NCBI GenBank assembly: GCA_043736395.1
Contig: JAYTCQ010000167.1
Span: 1-19,917 of the forward strand
Length of the DNA: 19,917 bases
From: JAFDVL01 sp043736395
Lineage (GTDB): Bacteria; Acidobacteriota; Blastocatellia; RBC074
Reading direction: 5' to 3'
A program made the translations under genes and the position numbers. The notes below the pieces were generated by a model, which saw only the letters and a program-made list of their open reading frames with translations, was not told where the DNA came from and made no database searches. Positions 15,685 to 19,917 of this stretch are shown one piece after another. Position 1 is the first letter of the stretch. The number at the start of each line of letters is the position of its first letter.

Positions 15685-16683
15685 ATGAATTACATTGGTT
15701 CAAAATTTAAATTATCTAAGTTAATTAAGTCCGAAATCAAAAATGTTGTCGGCGAGATGAAAGACAAAGTATTTTGTGATTTGTTCGCAGGAACAGGCGC
15801 AATCGGTCGAGCCTTTAAGTTAGAAACGAAAAAGATCATTGCCAACGATGTAGAGTTTTACAGCTACGTTTTGAATAAAAATTATATCGGAAACCACGTA
15901 AAATTAGATTACCAAGTCCACATTGACGAATTAAATAAACTTGAAGGTGTTAACGGTTTTATTTATAAAAATTACTGTAGTGGAAGTGGAAGCGAGCGTC
16001 AGTATTTTAGTGACGAGAACGGCAGAAGAATTGATGCGATTCGGCAAACAATTGAAGCTTGGAAGATAAGCGGACGGATCAATGATAGCCTCTATTATTT
16101 TCTGTTAACAAGTCTGCTTGAAAATGCTGACGCCGTTGCAAACACAGCGAGCGTGTATGGCGCATTTTTGAAACACCTCAAAAAATCTGCGCAGAAATAT
16201 TTGGTTATCAAACCAGCCTTATTTGATATTAACGACAATGAGCATGTGGTTTTTAACTCTCCTGCCAATTCACTTATCAACCAAATCAGCGGCGATGTTT
16301 TGTACCTCGACCCGCCGTATAACGCCCGCCAGTATGGTTCTAATTATCATCTATTGAATACTATAGCGAAATATGATTCTTTCGTGCCGAATGGGAAAAC
16401 AGGTCTGAGAAATTATGAGCGTTCTCAATATTGTCAGAAAAATGAAGTTGTCTTTGCATTTGAAAGCTTAATTAAAAACGCAAATTTTAAATATATTTTT
16501 CTAAGTTATAACAACGAAGGGTTGATGTCTCAAGAAACCGTTGAGAGAACGATGAAAAAGTTTGGAAAGTACGATTTAATAATAACCCCCTATCAAAGAT
16601 TCAAAGCTGACAAAACCGAAAATCGAATTCACAAGGCAACCGACACTCTAGAGTACCTACATATTTTAGAAAAAACTTGTTAG
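15685..16683 (+). CDS. D12-class (Dam-like) DNA adenine N6-methyltransferase
   Basis: The 332-residue protein has the D12/MethyltransfD12 layout. NYIGSK at residues 2-7 is the AdoMet-pocket motif X. Motif I DLFAGTGAIG is at 32-41, the acidic NDVEFYS follows, and the catalytic motif IV DPPYNARQY starts at Asp209. The C-terminal part has FLSYNNEG and ITPYQRFKADKTENR, seen in relatives of type II modification enzymes. The reaction is transfer of a methyl group from AdoMet to N6 of adenine in the recognition site. It lies 36 nt downstream of the endonuclease and is probably part of the same transcript. Having a second methyltransferase of another class suggests that the site is asymmetric (type IIS-like), each enzyme modifying one strand; this is inference. 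Base composition is AT-richer than in P1, P2 and D1. The ORF is intact. Confidence 0.88.
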   Translation: MNYIGSKFKLSKLIKSEIKNVVGEMKDKVFCDLFAGTGAIGRAFKLETKKIIANDVEFYSYVLNKNYIGNHVKLDYQVHIDELNKLEGVNGFIYKNYCSGSGSERQYFSDENGRRIDAIRQTIEAWKISGRINDSLYYFLLTSLLENADAVANTASVYGAFLKHLKKSAQKYLVIKPALFDINDNEHVVFNSPANSLINQISGDVLYLDPPYNARQYGSNYHLLNTIAKYDSFVPNGKTGLRNYERSQYCQKNEVVFAFESLIKNANFKYIFLSYNNEGLMSQETVERTMKKFGKYDLIITPYQRFKADKTENRIHKATDTLEYLHILEKTC

Positions 16684-16853
16684 AACAAGTTTGAGTTGTC
16701 TACGAAAGAGTTGGGGAGAAGTCGCGAAGAATATGGTGAATTAAAATTCAGCAAGTAATTAAAGTAAGCTTGACGGCACGCCTTTAAATCTTTCCATTCA
16801 TCTTGAAAACGCTGTAAACTAATCCCACTTAGTTTTATGAAAAGGTGAAAACT

Positions 16854-17567
16854 ATGGCGCAAACATTGGCTGATTACGATATTGAGTACGACATTTCCAA
16901 AGCAGTGCAAAATCTGGTCACGGAGGATGATGAACCGGTGGATAACCCTTTTTCCGAAAAGCAACAACGATTATTGACAGATGCTTTGTATAGCAGTTGG
17001 ACGCCGCCGAAGGATGAAGAACATCCAGATGGCGCACGTACATTTTGGGCGGCGGCGAATGTCGGGATTTTTCCTTCGATTCATCAGCCTCCGCTCGCGC
17101 CGGATGTGTTTTTAAGCGTAGACGTGAACGCTCCGGAAAACTGGCACGAGAATCGAGCGTACTTTATGTGGGAGTATGGCAAAGCTCCTGAAGTCGTGAT
17201 TGAAATTGTCTCGAATCGAAAGGGCGGAGAACTCGGCAATAAAAAACTTCACTATGTGCGGATGGGCGTGCAGTACTACATCGTGTTCGATCCGAAGCGA
17301 CGACTCAGCGACGAAGTGCTCCAATGTTTTGTGTCGTTCGGCGGAAAATTTGTGCTGATGGACGAAGCTTATTTTCCAGAAATGGAATTAAAATTAACAC
17401 TGTGGCACGGCGCGTTTGAGCGCAAGGAAGATACATTTTTACGTTGGTGCGATGGCAGCGGAGAATTGCTTTTGACGGGGAATGAACGTGCGGAAAAGGC
17501 AACGGCACGAGCTGATAAGATGGCTGCGAAGTTACGTGAATTAGGCATTGAGCCGGAGCAGCTATAA
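16854..17567 (+). CDS. Uma2-family protein (PD-(D/E)xK nuclease-like)
   Basis: The 237-residue protein starts at ATG 16854 with AAGG 8 nt upstream (16842-16845); an in-frame GTG at 16845 overlaps that site and is rejected. Residues 33-50 (FSEKQQRLLTDALYSSW) open the Uma2 domain. The PD-(D/E)xK core shows as APDVFLSVDV (Asp84) and PEVVIEIVSNRKGGELGNK (Glu117), then the VQYYIVFDP strand. The C-terminal tail is a charged helix rich in Ala, Glu and Lys (about 205-237). Family members are very numerous in cyanobacteria and some other phyla; nuclease activity is inferred from fold and the biological role is unknown. It follows the R-M island after a 170-nt spacer with no recognised gene and no clear promoter. 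D1 starts only 15 nt downstream, so the two may be co-transcribed. Confidence 0.85.
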   Translation: MAQTLADYDIEYDISKAVQNLVTEDDEPVDNPFSEKQQRLLTDALYSSWTPPKDEEHPDGARTFWAAANVGIFPSIHQPPLAPDVFLSVDVNAPENWHENRAYFMWEYGKAPEVVIEIVSNRKGGELGNKKLHYVRMGVQYYIVFDPKRRLSDEVLQCFVSFGGKFVLMDEAYFPEMELKLTLWHGAFERKEDTFLRWCDGSGELLLTGNERAEKATARADKMAAKLRELGIEPEQL

Positions 17568-17582
17568 TTTATTGAGGACGAT

Positions 17583-19001
17583 ATGAACTCACCAAATAAT
17601 CAAATCCAAGACATAACGCGTCGTCATTTTTTTCAGCAAGCAGGCTTCGGCATTGGTGCCACTGCGTTGACTGCGTTAATGAATGATGAGCTTTTTGCGC
17701 AGCAGATTCAGCAGCGTGCACCAAAGGCGAAGCATATTATTTATTTGTTTATGGCGGGTGCGCCGTCGCAGTTGGAGCTGTTTGATTACAAGCCTGCGCT
17801 CCAAAAATATCACGGGCAGGATTGTCCGCCGGAGTATTTGAAAGGTGAACGATTTGCCTTCACGAAAGGCGTACCGAAGTTATTGGGGACGCCGTTTCAA
17901 TTCAAAGAGCGCGGAAAATCGGGGCAGATGATTTCGGAATTGTTGCCACATCTCAGCAAACACTCTGATGATATTGCAATCATTCGTTCGATGCACACGT
18001 CGCAATTCAATCACGCTCCGGCGCAGATTTTTATGAATACGGGACACCAAATTGTCGGGCGTCCGAGTATGGGTTCGTGGATGAGCTACGGCTTGGGAAC
18101 TGAGAATAAAGATTTGCCCGGATTTGTAGTTTTGCTTTCCGGCGATAATCAACCTGACGGTGGGAAATCATGTTGGGGGAGCGGCTTCGTGCCGACAGTG
18201 CATCAGGGCGTAGAATTTCGCTCAAAAGGCGATCCGGTTTTATTTGTTTCAAATCCTGACGGAGTCTCTGCAGAAACACGTCGGCATACGCTCGATGCGA
18301 TTCGTGATTTGAATCAAACGCATCAACAGAAAGTACTTGATCCAGAAATTTCGACGCGGATTGCGGCGTATGAATTAGCGTACAAAATGCAAACGAGCGT
18401 ACCGGAATTAACTGACATCAAGCAGGAAAAACCGGAGACGCATGAAGCGTACGGCACACAGCCGGGGCAGGCGAGTTTTGCGAATAATTGTTTGCTCGCG
18501 CGAAGGTTGGTCGAACGCGGTGTACGATTTGTGCAGCTTTATCATTGGGGCTGGGATCATCACGGCAACGGCGTGAGTACGGACATTGTCAGTGCCTTGC
18601 CGCGTACGACGCGCTTGATTGACAAGCCGATTGGCGCGTTATTGACGGACTTAAAACAGCGCGGATTGTTGGATGAAACGCTGGTGATTTGGGGCGGGGA
18701 ATTCGGACGGACTCCCGTGAATGAAGCGCGTGCCGGTTCAAAATTATTCGGACGCGATCATCATCCAAGAGCCTTTTCGATGTGGATGGCAGGTGGTGGC
18801 GTGAAGGGCGGAACGAGTTATGGAGAGACGGACGAATTAGGCTACAACATCGCCAAAGACCCGGTAGACGTTCACGATCTTCACGCGACGATTTTGCATC
18901 TGATGGGCATAGATCATTTGAAATTAACGTATAAATTTCAAGGACGAGATTTTAGATTGACGGATGTTAGTGGGAATGTTGTTGAGCCAATAGTGGCATG
19001 A
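17583..19001 (+). CDS. D1: Tat-exported DUF1501 protein
   Basis: The 472-residue paralog of D2 begins at ATG 17583 with GAGG at 17574-17577. The Tat signal is TRRHFFQQAGFG followed by an Ala/Leu-rich stretch (residues 12-33). Conserved segments of the alkaline phosphatase/sulfatase-like fold are present: GAPSQLELFDYKP, RSMHTSQFNHAPA, GRPSMGSW, WGWDHHGN, WGGEFGRTP and GRDHHPRAFSMWMAGGG. It would act outside the cytoplasm, as DUF1501 proteins do alongside PSCyt1/DUF1549/DUF1553 cytochromes. No such cytochrome gene lies next to it: the nearest are P2 and, further away, P1, so it may be the separated partner of P1. Unlike D2 it has no heptamer repeat in the linker. It ends directly in the palindromic heptamer terminator at 19003-19081 and converges on the Gfo/Idh/MocA gene. 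Confidence 0.9.
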   Translation: MNSPNNQIQDITRRHFFQQAGFGIGATALTALMNDELFAQQIQQRAPKAKHIIYLFMAGAPSQLELFDYKPALQKYHGQDCPPEYLKGERFAFTKGVPKLLGTPFQFKERGKSGQMISELLPHLSKHSDDIAIIRSMHTSQFNHAPAQIFMNTGHQIVGRPSMGSWMSYGLGTENKDLPGFVVLLSGDNQPDGGKSCWGSGFVPTVHQGVEFRSKGDPVLFVSNPDGVSAETRRHTLDAIRDLNQTHQQKVLDPEISTRIAAYELAYKMQTSVPELTDIKQEKPETHEAYGTQPGQASFANNCLLARRLVERGVRFVQLYHWGWDHHGNGVSTDIVSALPRTTRLIDKPIGALLTDLKQRGLLDETLVIWGGEFGRTPVNEARAGSKLFGRDHHPRAFSMWMAGGGVKGGTSYGETDELGYNIAKDPVDVHDLHATILHLMGIDHLKLTYKFQGRDFRLTDVSGNVVEPIVA

Positions 19002-19002
19002 A

Positions 19003-19081
19003 GAATTGCGGAAGGAGGATTTCGGATTGCGGGGTTTTCTAATGGACTCCGCATTCCGAAATCGTAAATCCGCAATTTTTT
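19003..19081 (+). terminator. Heptamer-built palindromic terminator between convergent genes
   Basis: Four units of type GGATTKC (19003-19030) and four inverted units of type CGCAATC (19050-19077) flank a 19-nt loop, forming a long imperfect stem. Six T residues follow at 19076-19081, so it works on paper as an intrinsic terminator for D1. The T-run overlaps the stop codon (TTA on the plus strand, 19080-19082) of the minus-strand gene. It is the same element design that is found in frame inside P1 and P2. Confidence 0.75.
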
Positions 19082-19917
19082 AATTCAGCGGAAGCGCGAT
19101 CGCTTTTCCCGTCGCCGCCGAACGTTTTGCGGCTTCGACAATTTGCATCACATTCACATTGAAATCGCCTGCAACGACACCTTCAACGGCTTTTTTGTTG
19201 CGGATGCAATCTATAAAATAACGAATCGGTTCCGCGTGAATTGCGTCCAGCGTACCTAATTCCAAAGGCTTCTTCTCAGTTCCAACCACCAGCTCCAAAG
19301 TTTTCGGATACTTCATGGCGACGCTGCCTTTGTTGCCAAAAACTTCTACGTCATAAAACGAGCGCGGCAAATCCCACGAACCTTCGGTGATGGCGACTTT
19401 GTTATCTCCGTAAGACATCAAAACTGTTGCGTTGGTATTTGAAGGGTAAATATCCTGACGCGTATGAGTCGTGACGGCGTAGACAGTTTTCGGCATTCCT
19501 AAATACCACAAAGCCCATTTCGCGCCGTAGCAACTGAAATCAATCAACGCTCCGCCGCCGCGCGATTCATCTTTCAGCCATTTCAAAAAATATTTTTGTT
19601 TGATGTTGCCGGGTTCAAAATTGCCCGGGCCACCATGACCAATAACGGAGCGGACACGCCAGACTTTGCCGATGTCTCCACGCATCGCAACGTCGTGCGC
19701 GGTATAATTTTCCGGCCACCACGCCATCTGATAATTCACCATTAATTGAATACCAGCCTGCTTCGCAATCGCCTGCATTTGTTTAGCTTCGTCATATGTC
19801 GCCGACATCGGCTTCTCAAACATTACGTGAATTTTGCGCGTTGCGCACGCTTTCGTGACTTCGAGATGACGATCATTTTCGACGAATGACCAGACGACTT
19901 CGGGCTTGGTTTCGTCG
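19080..19917 (-). CDS. Gfo/Idh/MocA-family NAD(P)-dependent oxidoreductase, C-terminal part (5' end outside window)
   Basis: On the minus strand the frame is open from the window edge (first full codon at 19916-19914) to the TAA at 19082-19080, about 278 codons; the ATG at 19823 is internal. The sequence reads HVMFEKPMS, the conserved E-K-P motif whose Lys is catalytic. It continues with a typical sheet-rich C-terminal dimerisation/substrate domain (GGGALIDFSCYGAKWALWYLG, then GNKGSVAMKYP and HAEPIRYFIDCIRN). The N-terminal Rossmann GxGxxG is outside the window, so cofactor preference is unknown. Family members oxidise or epimerise sugars and cyclitols, which fits the glycan-related neighbours, but no specific substrate can be assigned. 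The gene converges on D1 and shares its terminator region. Confidence 0.88.
   Translation of the reverse strand, partial: DETKPEVVWSFVENDRHLEVTKACATRKIHVMFEKPMSATYDEAKQMQAIAKQAGIQLMVNYQMAWWPENYTAHDVAMRGDIGKVWRVRSVIGHGGPGNFEPGNIKQKYFLKWLKDESRGGGALIDFSCYGAKWALWYLGMPKTVYAVTTHTRQDIYPSNTNATVLMSYGDNKVAITEGSWDLPRSFYDVEVFGNKGSVAMKYPKTLELVVGTEKKPLELGTLDAIHAEPIRYFIDCIRNKKAVEGVVAGDFNVNVMQIVEAAKRSAATGKAIALPLN

Noticed and set aside
16684..16853. Promoter or small gene in the gap before the Uma2 gene
   Set aside because: TTGACG (16770-16775) and TTGAAA (16803-16808) have no acceptable -10 at 16-18 nt, and no ORF with recognisable features is present.

Overview
The window looks like a chromosomal segment of a free-living, polymer-degrading Gram-negative bacterium, most likely an acidobacterium (Blastocatellia-like), with planctomycete or verrucomicrobial relatives as the alternative. 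The reasons are a very large TonB-dependent receptor with an N-terminal carboxypeptidase-regulatory-like domain, two giant secreted cytochromes of the PSCyt1/DUF1549/DUF1553 type, two Tat-secreted DUF1501 partners, and moderate GC content. The assignment rests on gene families only; there is no rRNA or tRNA in the window.

Layout. The window opens inside a gene for the C-terminal part of a heparinase II/III-like polysaccharide lyase (2-1318). A promoter region with repeated short motifs (about 1372-1494) precedes a 1185-residue outer-membrane TonB receptor (1576-5133), which ends in a strong intrinsic terminator (5157-5198). A compact toxin-antitoxin pair with its own promoter follows (5223-5908). 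Next come two paralogous secreted multidomain c-type cytochromes, here called P1 (5958-9173) and P2 (9300-12674), separated by a 102-bp near-perfect palindrome. P2 is directly followed by a DUF1501 gene, D2 (12717-14147). An AT-richer restriction-modification island lies at 14202-16683: a DNA methyltransferase broken by one in-frame TGA, an HNH/zinc-finger restriction endonuclease, and an intact D12-class adenine methyltransferase. After it come a Uma2-family nuclease-like gene (16854-17567) and a second DUF1501 gene, D1 (17583-19001). A convergent Gfo/Idh/MocA oxidoreductase (19080-19917, minus strand) runs off the right edge.

How it fits together. The lyase, TonB receptor, PSCyt1/DUF1549/DUF1553 and DUF1501 proteins and the Gfo/Idh/MocA oxidoreductase are families that commonly co-occur in polysaccharide or glycoconjugate use. 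The substrate cannot be read from sequence. PSCyt1/DUF1549/DUF1553 genes are normally paired with a DUF1501 gene. Here the order is P1-P2-D2-(R-M)-(Uma2)-D1, as if a second pair and an R-M island had been placed inside an original P1-D1 pair.

The most unusual signal is a family of heptanucleotide tandem repeats, mostly in blocks of four units (28 bp). In one orientation the unit is GGATTKC, in the other CGCAATC. Head-to-head blocks form palindromic elements. One serves as the intergenic terminator at 19003-19081. Two others sit in frame at the same position inside P1 and P2. Single blocks lie in frame at a second shared position in P1 and P2 and in the linker behind the Tat signal of D2. A different heptamer (ACTCATC, five units) is in frame in P1. 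Because 7 is coprime to 3, each such repeat encodes one 7-residue periodic peptide per strand without stops, whichever phase it lands in. This resembles cyanobacterial STRR heptamers combined with the in-gene behaviour of Rickettsia palindromic elements, and it is the best candidate here for something under-described.
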